64,000 nt of DNA from Streptomyces sp. SJL17-4. GTDB lineage: Bacteria; Actinomycetota; Actinomycetes; Streptomycetales; Streptomycetaceae. The position numbers and the translations under genes are program-made. The stretch is from NCBI RefSeq assembly GCF_036826855.1, contig NZ_CP104578.1, positions 7,374,501-7,438,500 of the forward strand, read 5' to 3'. Numbering within the stretch: the stretch's first letter is position 1; the number at the start of each line of letters is the position of its first letter. Below the pieces are notes generated by a model that ran no database searches, was not told the origin of the DNA, and saw nothing but the letters and a program-made list of their open reading frames with translations. Below, piece after piece: positions 55,297 through 63,017 of this stretch.

Positions 55297-55875
55297 ATGA
55301 GTGCTGTCGCCCGAAGCCGTCAGGGCCGCCTGGTGCGGCGCTTTCTCTACGGCCTGATCGCCGTCGGCCTGGTCGCCGCCGGTTCCTACGTCTGGAACGG
55401 AACGCCGTACCCCGCGACCGACCCCGACGCGGTCGCCGCGCGCCTCAAGGCGGAGGGTCAGCGGGTGTACGACGAGGCCGTTCTGCCCGCCGGAGCCGAC
55501 GGCGTGGGGTCACGGGTGGAGACGCGCCTCTGCTCGTACCGCGGCCTCAGGGGGTTCGCGCACATCGACAGCGGCCGCCTCGACGTGCGCAGCTTCGAGC
55601 TCTCGTGGCGCGTCACGGACGTGCCGGTCGCGACGGCCCGCGCCGCGCAGGCGCGCACCCGCCTCCGCCTGGAGCGGGACGGCTGGAAGCTGGTCAGCGA
55701 GAACATCTCCGACCTGGGCTTCCGCTTCGAACACCCGGGGACCGGCGACAAGGTGGACGTCGACTGGTACGAGCCGACGGGCACGTTCGCCCTCAGCGCG
55801 TACGCCCCCTGCGGCAAGCTGCCGGACGGTTTCTCCGAGTACGCCTGGCCGGCCGCCGACTGGACGCCCCGCTAG
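55297..55875 (+). CDS. membrane-anchored protein of unknown function (192 aa)
   Basis: ATG 55297 begins a basic N-terminus (RSRQGRLVRR) and one hydrophobic helix (FLYGLIAVGLVAAGSYVW), followed by an exported alpha/beta domain. VETRLCSYRGLRGFAHIDSG and FALSAYAPCGKLPDGF each contain one Cys, which may form a disulfide. A helix, then ELSWRVTDVPVATARAAQAR, and KVDVDWYEPTGTFALSAY suggest a small sensor or lipoprotein-like fold. I do not recognise a family. Coding character is good throughout. Confidence 0.8.
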   Translation: MSAVARSRQGRLVRRFLYGLIAVGLVAAGSYVWNGTPYPATDPDAVAARLKAEGQRVYDEAVLPAGADGVGSRVETRLCSYRGLRGFAHIDSGRLDVRSFELSWRVTDVPVATARAAQARTRLRLERDGWKLVSENISDLGFRFEHPGTGDKVDVDWYEPTGTFALSAYAPCGKLPDGFSEYAWPAADWTPR

Positions 55876-56002
55876 CCGTCGCGAGGCTGGCCGATCCGTG
55901 CCACTGGCGGTCTTCGGCAACCGGCGCACGCGTCGCGGAGTACCTTCCGGAAGTCGCCGGCCCACGGCGGTCGATGAACTCATCCGGAAGAAGGTGCAGG
56001 AC

Positions 56003-57415
56003 GTGGCGAAGGGTCGCAAGAACGGCCTCTACGAAGGCGTCTCCGAGGAGCTGTCCGCCCTGATGAGGTCGGGGTGGGCGGACACCGAGCGGCACGGGCT
56101 CCAGCCCGACGAGCAGGCCCCGTACGCGGCCCGCCGCCGCGCCGCGCTCTCCGCGCGCTTCCCCGGCGAGCGCCTCGTGATCCCCTCCGGCAACCTCAAG
56201 ACCCGCTCCAACGACGACATGTACCCCTTCCGCCCGTACACGGGATACGTGCACATGACGGGCGACCAGGCACGTGACGGCGCGCTGGTGCTCGAACCCC
56301 GCGCGGACGGCGGCCACGACGCCTACTGCTACCAGCTGCCGCGCGACAGCCGCGACAACGACGAGTTCTGGATCGGCTACACGGCCGAGCTGTGGATGGG
56401 CCGGCGCCGCTCCCTCGCGGAGGCCGAGGTCGTCCTCGGGCTGCCCTGCCGCGACGTCCGCAAGGCCGCCGACGACCTGGCCGCCGCCACCGGCGTCCCC
56501 ACCCGGATCGTCCGGGGCATCGACCCGGCCCTGGAGGCCGCGGTCGCCACGGACGAGGACCGCGACGACGAACTGGAGGAGGCGCTCTCCGAACTCCGGC
56601 TCGTCAAGGACGCGTGGGAGATCGGCGAGATGCGCAAGGCGGTCGACTCCACCGTCCGCGGCTTCACCGACTGCGTCGGCGAGCTGTCGCGGGCCGTCGC
56701 CTCCTCCGAGCGGTGGATCGAGGGAACGTTCTTCCGCCGGGCGCGCCTTGAGGGCAACTCCGTGGGCTACGGCTCCATCTGCGCCGCCGGTGAGCACGCC
56801 ACGATCATGCACTGGACGGACAACGACGGTCCGGTCCGGCCCGGCGACCTGCTGCTGCTCGACGCCGGCGTGGAGACCCGCTCCCTGTACACCGCCGACG
56901 TCACCCGCACGCTCCCGATCAGCGGCACCTTCACCCCGGTCCAGCGCCAGGTGTACGACGCGGTGTACGAGGCGCAGGAGGCGGGCATGGCCGCGGTCAA
57001 GCCGGGTGCCCCGTACCGCGACTTCCACGAGGCGTCCCAGCGTCACCTGACGGCACGGCTGGTCGAGTGGGGCTTCATCGAGGGCCCGGTCGACCGTGCG
57101 TACGCCCTCGGTCTCCAGCGCCGCTTCACCATGGCCGGCACCGGGCACATGCTCGGCCTGGACGTCCACGACTGCGCGCAGGCCCGCACGGGGGAGTACG
57201 TCGGCGGCGTCCTCGAACCGGGCATGGTGCTCACCGTCGAGCCCGGCCTGTACTTCCAGCCCGACGACCTGACCGTGCCGGAGGAGTGGCGGGGCATCGG
57301 CGTCCGGATCGAGGACGATCTGCTCGTCACCGACGACGGTCACGAGAACCTGTCGGCGGGCCTCCCGCGCTCCTCGGCCGAGGTCGAATCCTGGATGTCC
57401 CGCTTCGCGGGCTAG
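56003..57415 (+). CDS. M24 Xaa-Pro aminopeptidase (470 aa)
   Basis: Dinuclear-metal peptidase removing N-terminal residues next to proline. The creatinase N-domain includes RKNGLYEGVSEELSALMRSG and RFPGERLVIPSGNLKTRSND. The metal ligands of the pita-bread domain are visible: LLLLDAGVETRSLYTADVTR (two Asp), GTGHMLGLDVHD (His), LTVEPGLYF (Glu) and GIGVRIEDDLLVT (Glu). GTG 56003 is preferred because family members start about 10-20 residues before RKNGLY and AGAAGG lies upstream. GTG 55898 in the same frame would add 35 doubtful residues. Confidence 0.88.
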   Translation: MAKGRKNGLYEGVSEELSALMRSGWADTERHGLQPDEQAPYAARRRAALSARFPGERLVIPSGNLKTRSNDDMYPFRPYTGYVHMTGDQARDGALVLEPRADGGHDAYCYQLPRDSRDNDEFWIGYTAELWMGRRRSLAEAEVVLGLPCRDVRKAADDLAAATGVPTRIVRGIDPALEAAVATDEDRDDELEEALSELRLVKDAWEIGEMRKAVDSTVRGFTDCVGELSRAVASSERWIEGTFFRRARLEGNSVGYGSICAAGEHATIMHWTDNDGPVRPGDLLLLDAGVETRSLYTADVTRTLPISGTFTPVQRQVYDAVYEAQEAGMAAVKPGAPYRDFHEASQRHLTARLVEWGFIEGPVDRAYALGLQRRFTMAGTGHMLGLDVHDCAQARTGEYVGGVLEPGMVLTVEPGLYFQPDDLTVPEEWRGIGVRIEDDLLVTDDGHENLSAGLPRSSAEVESWMSRFAG

Positions 57416-57424
57416 CCCGACCCG

Positions 57425-57481
57425 GACGGCGCCGCCCGAGCTCCCCGTGCGAGAGCGCGCAGGGGCTCGGGCGGCGCCGTC
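57425..57481. terminator. long bidirectional terminator
   Basis: Perfect 17-base arms, starting GACGGCGCCGCCCGAGC at 57425-57441 with the complement at 57465-57481, between the converging peptidase and 57499-57876 genes. The 23-base loop can partly pair as well. Confidence 0.85.
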
Positions 57482-57498
57482 GCAGGGGCTGTGGGCTG

Positions 57499-57876
57499 TC
57501 ACCAGATGACGACTCCGCCTCCCACGGCCCGTGCCCGCACGGCGGCGTCCTCGACGATGGCCAGCCGCACGGTGATCGTGTGCCGGTGTTCCTCCACGGT
57601 CCGTACGGGTTCCGTTCCCGCGACGATCGTCTCCAGGTTCTCGCGCAGCAGCCGGCACTCGCTCTGGAACGCGGGGACATTCTCCGGTTCGACGAACAGG
57701 TCGCCCTCGGCCAGGACCGGGAAGAACCGAGCCCCCAGCGACCGCACCACGGGCGAGCCCCACACGCGCGTGCGCCAGCTCTCGAAGCCCGCGGCGTCGT
57801 TGCATCCCTCCGGAACGTCCTGCACCTGCCTCTCACCGTTCGCGCCGACCAGGAAGACATCCACCGACAAGCTCAT
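57499..57876 (-). CDS. small cytosolic protein of unknown function (125 aa)
   Basis: ATG 57876 starts MSLSVDVFLVGANGERQVQD. The sequence is acidic and soluble, with a conserved-looking core (VPEGCNDAAGFESWRTRVWG, SPVVRSLGARFFPVLAEGDL, ENVPAFQSECRLLRENLETI) and a C-terminal strand-rich part (VEEHRHTITVRLAIVEDAAV). There is no signal or membrane segment. It resembles the size and style of streptomycete hypothetical proteins that accompany toxins as immunity proteins, but no toxin is adjacent, so no function is assigned. It is bounded by a strong terminator on its 3' side. Confidence 0.75.
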   Translation of the reverse strand: MSLSVDVFLVGANGERQVQDVPEGCNDAAGFESWRTRVWGSPVVRSLGARFFPVLAEGDLFVEPENVPAFQSECRLLRENLETIVAGTEPVRTVEEHRHTITVRLAIVEDAAVRARAVGGGVVIW

Positions 57877-58016
57877 GAGGGGAGTGGATCACGGGCTCGG
57901 CGGTGCGGTCCAAGGGATTGTGCGTCGGCGGGGCTACAGTCGGCGCCCGTAGTTCGCCCCGCGCTCCCGTCCGGGTGGGCGGCGGCGCGGGGCGTGAGCG
58001 GCACCGGAGGAACCCC

Positions 58017-59378
58017 GTGAGACGAGTGACCGTAGGGGCTGTGGCGAGTCTGGTCGTGGCCGTCGGAGCGCTGAGCTCCGCCGGGTGGGCCCCCAGCGGG
58101 TCGGCCGTCGCGCGGGAGCGGGCGGCGGACCCCGTGGTCCGGGCGGCCGGTGGCGTCGGCGGGGCCCGGTGCGAGGTTTCCGTCCCGTACACCTCGGGCG
58201 TCGGCGGGTACGCGTCCTACCGCATCCCGGCCGTCGTACGGACCCCGGCCGGCACCCTGCTCGCCTTCGCCGAGGGGCGGGTCGGCGGCGCCGGGGACAG
58301 CGGCGACATCGACCTCGTGGTGCGGCGGTCGGAGGACGGCGGATGCACCTGGGGGCCGACGCGCGTCGCCGCCGCAGGACACGGCGACACCCGCGGCAAC
58401 CCCGCACCCGTCGTCGACCCGCGCTCCGGCGACGTGGTCCTGCTGAGCTCGTACAACGGCGGTGAGGCCACCGAGACGCAGATCCTGGGCGGTGAGGTGC
58501 CGGCCGCGCGGAGCCGACGGGTGTTCGTCCAGCGCAGCACCGACGACGGGTGGACGTTCTCGACGCCGCGCGAGATCACCGCGACCGTCAAGCGTTCCGA
58601 CTGGCGCTGGTACGCCACGGGTCCCGGCCATGCCGTCGCGCTGACCCGCGCTCCGTACGCCGGTCGTCTCGTCGTGCCCGCCAACCACTCGACCGCACCC
58701 CCCGAAGGCTCGGGCGACACCGGCCGCGAGCCCAGGTATTACGGGGCGCACGCCGTCTACAGCGACGACGGCGGCCGGTCCTGGCACCTCGGTCTCGTGG
58801 ACGACACATACGACGGCTTCGTCAACGCCAACGAGTCGACCGTGGCCGAACTGCCCGACGGCAGGCTGTACTTCAGCGCGCGCGACCAGTTCGGCACCAG
58901 CCCGGGCAACCGCGCCGACGCCGTGGCGAGCCGTGGCGGGGAACACCTCGTGCGCCCCTTCGCGCCCCAACCCGACCTGGACCGCGTCCCCGTGGTGCAG
59001 GGCAGTGTGCTGTACGCCGGCGGGCCGGGCGGCGCCCTGCTGTTCTCGGCCCCGTCGGCCCCGACCGCCCGAGCCGAGCCCGCCCTGTGGAGCAGCGAGG
59101 ACGGCGGTCGCACCTTCACGAAGCGGCTGACCGTGTCCCGGAACAAGGCGGCGTACTCCGACCTCGTCCAGCTGGACGAGGCGACGATCGGCCTCCTCCA
59201 CGAGACCGGGACCAGGAGTGCGTACGAGACGGTGGAGTTCCGCCGTATCCCGCTGGCGGCCGTGACGAGTCCGGCGGACCGGGTCACCGTCCGAGGGCGT
59301 GAGCCGGACCGCCCGCTCACCGCCCGGCGCGGCTCCCGCCAACCCGCCGGAGAGGCACGGTTCACGCGAATGCCGTGA
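58017..59378 (+). CDS. secreted exo-alpha-sialidase, BNR repeats, GH33-like (453 aa)
   Basis: Exported neuraminidase. GTG 58017 with GGAGG six bases upstream opens a Sec signal (RRVTVGAVASLVVAVGALSS). The catalytic domain starts with GGYASYRIPAVVRTPAGTLL (the YRIP Arg), GDSGDIDLVVRRS (acidic residue), four Asp boxes (SEDGGCTW, STDDGWTF, SDDGGRSW, SEDGGRTF), and HETGTRSAYETVEF near the end, which supplies the Glu/Tyr pair. It has a single six-bladed propeller with no lectin domain. The C-terminal tail is Arg-rich and overlaps the convergent PaaX gene by 17 bases. Confidence 0.9.
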   Translation: MRRVTVGAVASLVVAVGALSSAGWAPSGSAVARERAADPVVRAAGGVGGARCEVSVPYTSGVGGYASYRIPAVVRTPAGTLLAFAEGRVGGAGDSGDIDLVVRRSEDGGCTWGPTRVAAAGHGDTRGNPAPVVDPRSGDVVLLSSYNGGEATETQILGGEVPAARSRRVFVQRSTDDGWTFSTPREITATVKRSDWRWYATGPGHAVALTRAPYAGRLVVPANHSTAPPEGSGDTGREPRYYGAHAVYSDDGGRSWHLGLVDDTYDGFVNANESTVAELPDGRLYFSARDQFGTSPGNRADAVASRGGEHLVRPFAPQPDLDRVPVVQGSVLYAGGPGGALLFSAPSAPTARAEPALWSSEDGGRTFTKRLTVSRNKAAYSDLVQLDEATIGLLHETGTRSAYETVEFRRIPLAAVTSPADRVTVRGREPDRPLTARRGSRQPAGEARFTRMP

Positions 59379-60342
59379 GGTCCTCGTACAGGGCGAAGAG
59401 GCGGGGGAGTGGCTGGTCGGACTCCCGCCCCGGGTGGTGCGTCAGGGCGGTCCACGCGGTGGCGAAGCGCTCGCGGGCCCGGGCCCCCGGCCAGGGCGCG
59501 GGGAGCAGTTCGGGCGGCAGCAGGGGGTCCGGCCCCATGGCGTGCGTGAAGGCGGCGGCGAGCCGGACGGCGAGCGTCAGCCGCTCGACGGCCGTGAGGC
59601 TCTCGGTGCGCTCCGCGCCTTCCGGGTTCCCCAGCCGGTCCAGGCAGCCTCGGGCGAAGGCGGCAAGCCGGTCGTGCCGGGCGGCGATCTCGTCGAGCGG
59701 CCAGAGCGCGGCGGCCAGCGCCCGTGGTTCGGTGACGTCCCCGACCCGCAGGTCGGTGCTGGTGAGGTAGGTGACCTGGCCGGGGACGCCGAGGTGGTGG
59801 GCCTGGGCCTCGACGAGCGGTCCGATCGGGTTGGCGGCGGCGTACAGGCCCCCTTGGAGCGGCGCGGCGCCGAGGTGGAGCAGCGTGTCGCGGAGCGCGT
59901 CGCGGGCGGCCCGCGACGACTCCGGGACGGCGAAGGCGAAGAGGTGCCACCTGCCGTCCCAGGGGGCGAGCCCCTGGTCCTGGCGGTAGGCGTAGTCGGC
60001 ATGGGCGGCGTCGGGGGCGATCGCGCCGGTGGGGTCGGCGACCGCGCGGAGGACGGCCTTGCGGCCCCGTCCCTCGTGGGTGAAACGGCCCTCCGCGACG
60101 AGGCGCTTGACGCAGAGCCGGACCTGCTGGTCGGTCATGGAGAGGAGCCCGGCGACGGTGTAGAGCTCCCCGGCGTCGACGGTGCCGTCGGTACGGACGA
60201 GGGCGTGGACGAGCGTACGGGTGGGGAGAGGGGTCCACGCGGAGTCATCGGTGGGTTCCGTGGGTTCGGTGAGTCCGGCGCGTTCGGGTTCATCGGCGGC
60301 CGCCGCGTTCCCCGCCCCCGTCGTGGTGGTGTCGCGTTTCAT
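59362..60342 (-). CDS. PaaX-family transcriptional regulator (326 aa)
   Basis: The N-terminal HTH (PLPTRTLVHALVRTDGTVDA, then LSMTDQQVRLCVKRLVAEGR) is followed by the PaaX middle domain (WDGRWHLFAFAVPESSRAAR, HLGAAPLQGGLYAAANPIGP) and C-terminal domain (RHDRLAAFARGCLDRLG). The long Thr/Ala/Glu-rich N-terminal tail (about 40 residues) is probably disordered. PaaX proteins repress phenylacetate and related aromatic catabolism, but no paa genes are present here. ATG 60342 overlaps the acetyltransferase stop by 4 bases, so the two genes are cotranscribed. Confidence 0.87.
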   Translation of the reverse strand: MKRDTTTTGAGNAAAADEPERAGLTEPTEPTDDSAWTPLPTRTLVHALVRTDGTVDAGELYTVAGLLSMTDQQVRLCVKRLVAEGRFTHEGRGRKAVLRAVADPTGAIAPDAAHADYAYRQDQGLAPWDGRWHLFAFAVPESSRAARDALRDTLLHLGAAPLQGGLYAAANPIGPLVEAQAHHLGVPGQVTYLTSTDLRVGDVTEPRALAAALWPLDEIAARHDRLAAFARGCLDRLGNPEGAERTESLTAVERLTLAVRLAAAFTHAMGPDPLLPPELLPAPWPGARARERFATAWTALTHHPGRESDQPLPRLFALYEDLTAFA

Positions 60343-60962
60343 CGGGCCTCCTGGGCGTGCGGGAAGTCGGCCGCCGTGACCGGCCGGTGCATCGTCGTGG
60401 CGGCCCCGAAGCCCATCAGGCCGCGGAGGTAGGGGGTCTTCTCGGTGTGCACGGCGACGAAGCCGTGCCGTTCGTACAGTGCACGGGCGCGTGGGTTGAC
60501 GTCGATGACGTCCAGCCGGATGCGGCGGCAGCCGGCTTCGGCGGCCACGGCCGCGACCTCGCGCAGGAGGAGGCCGCCGATGCCCGTGCCCCGGTGCTCG
60601 GGGGCGACCGCGATGCCGTCCATCACCAGTTCACGGTCGCCGGGCCGGCGCTCCAGGAGCGCGAGCAGGGCAAGGCGGGGCAGCCCGCGCACCGCCCCGT
60701 ACGCCGCCAGCACGTCCCACGGCCCGCCGCCGGTGAGCCCGCGCCCGTCGAGCTGGTACCCGGCGACGCCCGCCACCTCGCCGTCGACGAGCGCGGCGAC
60801 GCCCCGGTCGACGTGGAGGTGGGCCGCGATGAAGGCGCGGGCCTTGTCGGGCGGGTTGAGCGCGGCGCCGAGCTTGCGCCCGAACGCCTCCCAGTACAGC
60901 GCGGCGACCCTGGCCTCACTGCCCTCGGGCACGCCCCTGTGTACCACCGGCCGAGTGTCCAT
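60339..60962 (-). CDS. GNAT-family N-acetyltransferase (207 aa)
   Basis: Acetyl-CoA-dependent acetyltransferase. The pyrophosphate-binding motif is VAPEHRGTGIGGLLLREVAA. LVMDGIAVAP precedes it, and CRRIRLDVIDVNPRARALYE then RHGFVAVHTEKTPYLRG complete the fold. An N-terminal VHRGVPEGSEARVAALYWEA matches the group that acts on amines or antibiotics, but the substrate is not determined. ATG 60962; the upstream region has the concentric dyad at 61004-61056. First gene of a two-gene unit with the PaaX regulator. Confidence 0.88.
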   Translation of the reverse strand: MDTRPVVHRGVPEGSEARVAALYWEAFGRKLGAALNPPDKARAFIAAHLHVDRGVAALVDGEVAGVAGYQLDGRGLTGGGPWDVLAAYGAVRGLPRLALLALLERRPGDRELVMDGIAVAPEHRGTGIGGLLLREVAAVAAEAGCRRIRLDVIDVNPRARALYERHGFVAVHTEKTPYLRGLMGFGAATTMHRPVTAADFPHAQEAR

Positions 60963-61003
60963 CGGTCCTCCCCTTCCTTCGAGCGGGCGTCCTTCGCGTC
61001 GAT

Positions 61004-61056
61004 TCTATCGACAGTAGTACGTTCATTCTCGATACGAACGTTTTCGGGTCGATAGA
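61004..61056. promoter_or_regulatory. 53-base concentric dyad upstream of the GNAT-PaaX unit
   Basis: TCTATCGAC (61004-61012) pairs with GTCGATAGA (61048-61056), and ACGTTC (61019-61024) with GAACGT (61036-61041). Both dyads share the centre 61030. The stretch is noticeably less GC-rich than its flanks. It probably serves as an operator between the GNAT gene and the decayed reductase gene; PaaX itself is a candidate binder. Confidence 0.65.
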
Positions 61057-61069
61057 TTCGGCCCGGGGT

Positions 61070-61571
61070 CGACCGCGTCGTCGACGAGACGCCGAGCACC
61101 CGCACCTTCGGGCTCCGCCGCCCCGGCGGCGCCGACCTGCCGCCCTTCCTCGCCGGGCAGTACGTGGGAGTGTTCGCGGACGGGGACGAACCGGCCGTAC
61201 GCGCTCTCCTCCGGCCCGGCCGACCTGAGCCGCTACGACCTGACCGTGCGCCGTGTGCCCGGCGGGCGGATCAGCAACCACCTGCTCGACACCCTCGCCA
61301 CCGGTGACACCCTCTCGACCACCGGCCCCCAGGGCACCTTCCACCGTGTACGTGTGCGGGCCCAGGCCTTCTACCCGTACGCCCTTGAGGACGCCGGCAT
61401 CCGCCCCGAGCCGCCTGCCGCTCCGGCGAGTGCGGCCTGTGCCGGGTCCGCGTCCTCCAGGGCGAGGTCCACCACGCGGAGGAGGCCCGGCTCCGGCTCT
61501 CCGATCCGGACTCGGGGTACGCGCACGCGTGCGCCGCCTATCCCCTGACGGACGTGGAGCTGGACGTGTGA
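61070..61571 (+). pseudogene. decayed ferredoxin-type NAD(P)H reductase gene
   Basis: Fragments of one protein appear in successive frames. RVVDETPSTRTFGLRRPGGA with FLAGQYVGVF comes first, then (shifted near 61182) TNRPYALSSGPADLSRYDLT and GPQGTFH. Then VYVCGP in another frame, AFYPYALEDAGIRPE, and finally CGLCRVRVLQGEVHHAEEAR up to DVELDV and TGA at 61569-61571. These are an FAD domain, a trace of the NAD domain (mostly deleted) and a C-terminal 2Fe-2S domain, as in PaaE/PaaK-like or phenol hydroxylase reductases. At least four frame breaks make this a clear pseudogene. Confidence 0.8.
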
Positions 61572-61747
61572 GGGGGGACAGGAGAGCGACGGGAGTGGGC
61601 GTACGTACGCACATCGGTCGTCCGTGCGAGGGAAAATGGCGAGAACATTCACCGATTCAGGTGACAGCGGCCGAGGCGAAACGTCCCTCCCGGAAGGGGG
61701 ACGGCCACGCTCGAAGCGACACATGGAGCCACCCTGTGGAGCGCCCG

Positions 61748-62203
61748 ATGCAGCTGATTCCCCGTCATGACCCCTACATGATCGTCCGCTCGACCGGCGG
61801 CGTCACCGTCGCCGCCCTCCGGGGTGAACTCGACCTCGTCCTCGTCCGGCACCTGCGGCCCGAGCTGGACGCCCTCGTGCGGGAGTCCGACGCCCTGACC
61901 GTGGACATCCGGCGCCTCACCTTCTGCGATGCCACGGGGCTCGGCCTCCTCGCCCACTGCGCCGGACGCACCCGTCAGCGGGGGGCGCGCTGGAGGCTCG
62001 TCTGCGACCAGCCGTGGATCCTCCGCCTCATCCGCCTGACCGCACTCGGCGACGTCCTGTGCCCGGACGCCGATCCGACGGGGGCACTTCCGGTCGCCTG
62101 GGAGGAGGGCCCGGCGGACGCACTGCCGGTGATGACGGCCCTTCAGCGGGATCCGGCGGCCCCTTGCCCGGTCGAGCTGGGCGTGACAAGACCCGTCTCG
62201 TAG
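61748..62203 (+). CDS. STAS-domain anti-sigma-factor antagonist-like protein (151 aa)
   Basis: ATG 61748 follows GGAG and begins MQLIPRHDPYMIVRSTGGVT. The STAS core reads VAALRGELDLVLVRHLRPEL, TVDIRRLTFCDATGLGLLAH and GRTRQRGARWRLVCDQPWIL, matching SpoIIAA/BldG-type antagonists. The usual DSSG phosphoserine site is DATG here, so a Thr stands where the phosphorylated Ser would be. A 30-40-residue acidic tail follows the domain. It presumably binds an anti-sigma factor kinase; no partner is encoded nearby. Confidence 0.85.
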   Translation: MQLIPRHDPYMIVRSTGGVTVAALRGELDLVLVRHLRPELDALVRESDALTVDIRRLTFCDATGLGLLAHCAGRTRQRGARWRLVCDQPWILRLIRLTALGDVLCPDADPTGALPVAWEEGPADALPVMTALQRDPAAPCPVELGVTRPVS

Positions 62204-62262
62204 GCGGCGATCACGGCTGCTCTCCTGCCTGTGATCGGCCCCCGTCCGGCGGACGAGGTCCA

Positions 62263-62283
62263 GGCCGTTTCCTTCGGATCATC
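62263..62283 (+). repeat. left-end-like sequence of the IS5-type remnant
   Basis: GGCCGTTTCCTTCGGATCAT (62263-62282) resembles, imperfectly, the inverted copy at 62998-63017 and the solo copy at 46028-46046. It lies about 45 bases before the transposase start, where a terminal inverted repeat would be expected. Confidence 0.5.
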
Positions 62284-62306
62284 TGATCGTTGCTTGATGC
62301 GTCTCG

Positions 62307-62713
62307 TTGACTGATACTCAGTGGGCGAGGATCGAGCCGTTGCTGCCGGACCGGACACCGAAGCGGGGTGGGCGGTGGCGTGATCACCGGCAGGTGATCG
62401 ACGGCATCGCGTTCAAGTACCGCACCGGGACGCCTTGGAAGGGCCTGCCCGAGCGCTTCGGGTCGTGGCAGGGCGCCCACAACCGCCTGCGGAAGTGGGC
62501 CGCCGACGGCACCTGGGAGAAGGTCTTCACCGCCCGGCGGCCTGACCACCAAGATCCACCTTGCCGCGGACAGCCGCTGTCGGCCACTGGCGTTCGTCCT
62601 CACGCCCGGCCAGGCCGGCGACGCACCCGCGTTCCCCGAGGTCGTGGCCCGCTTACGGGGTGCCCCGGCCGATCAGTCGGCCTCGGACCACACCGGAGGT
62701 GGTCCTGGCAGAC
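62307..62713 (+). pseudogene. broken IS5-family transposase
   Basis: Starts TDTQWARIEPLLPDRTPKRG then GRWRDHRQVIDGIAFKYRTG and SWQGAHNRLRKWAADGTWEK, the N-terminal helix-turn-helix domain of IS5-group transposases. After about 62540 it shifts frame and loses sequence. GLTTKIHLAADSRCRPLAF then VLTPGQAGDAP continue in a second frame, and SRPRTTPEVVLAD, part of the DDE catalytic core, in a third up to about 62713. The element is non-functional. It contains a TTA codon, rare in this genome type. Confidence 0.85.
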
Positions 62714-62818
62714 GTTGAGGGAGCTGAGGCCGTGCGCGCTGTACCAGGTCGGCTCCTGATCGTCCTGCGGCACCTGATACTCGATGAAGCCGCTTATGTC
62801 TGTACCCATGCCAGGCAT
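62714..62818 (-). pseudogene. 5' stump of a gene cut off by the IS remnant
   Basis: From ATG 62818 (or 62809) the minus strand reads MPGMGTDISGFIEYQVPQDD then TWYSAHGLSSLNV. The GTD-x-x-GF/W-x-E pattern followed by W-x-x-A is the usual N-terminus of a streptomycete hypothetical family beginning MGTDIHGW. At about 62713 it runs straight into transposase sequence on the other strand and no further gene sequence follows. Confidence 0.6.
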
Positions 62819-63017
62819 CCTCCCGACGCCGTCAAATGATTTCGTCTGCGCCGGATCGACTACCTACACATACGTGAGCCTCCTGGTCAGGAGGTTGTGG
62901 TGAGAAACAGCGCCCGGACGCGGCCTTACGGTCAAAGCACGGAGCGCAGCTCTGCCCGCAGTCCGGTGTACACGGACGCGACCGGTACCGACGGCATGTG
63001 ATCCGAAAAGACAGGCC
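62819..63017. other. non-coding remainder between the stump and the kinase gene
   Basis: No gene is seen. There is a 7-base dyad CCTCCTG-GT-CAGGAGG (62879-62894) and the IS-end-like repeat at 62998-63017. Short open frames on both strands have no start signals. Confidence 0.5.
62998..63017 (-). repeat. right-end-like IS sequence abutting the kinase stop codon
   Basis: GTGATCCGAAAAGACAGGCC at 62998-63017 is the complement of the solo repeat at 46028-46046 (one base longer) and resembles the left end at 62263-62283. It ends exactly one base before the TAA of the kinase gene (63018-63020, minus strand). Confidence 0.55.

Noticed and set aside
62600..62818. A complete small gene on the minus strand (72 codons)
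   Set aside because: Only the first about 35 codons resemble a real protein; the rest is antisense transposase sequence. It is listed as a gene stump instead.
62879..62894. CCTCCTG-GT-CAGGAGG as a terminator
   Set aside because: A 2-base spacer cannot form a stable loop without opening the stem, and no gene ends just before it.
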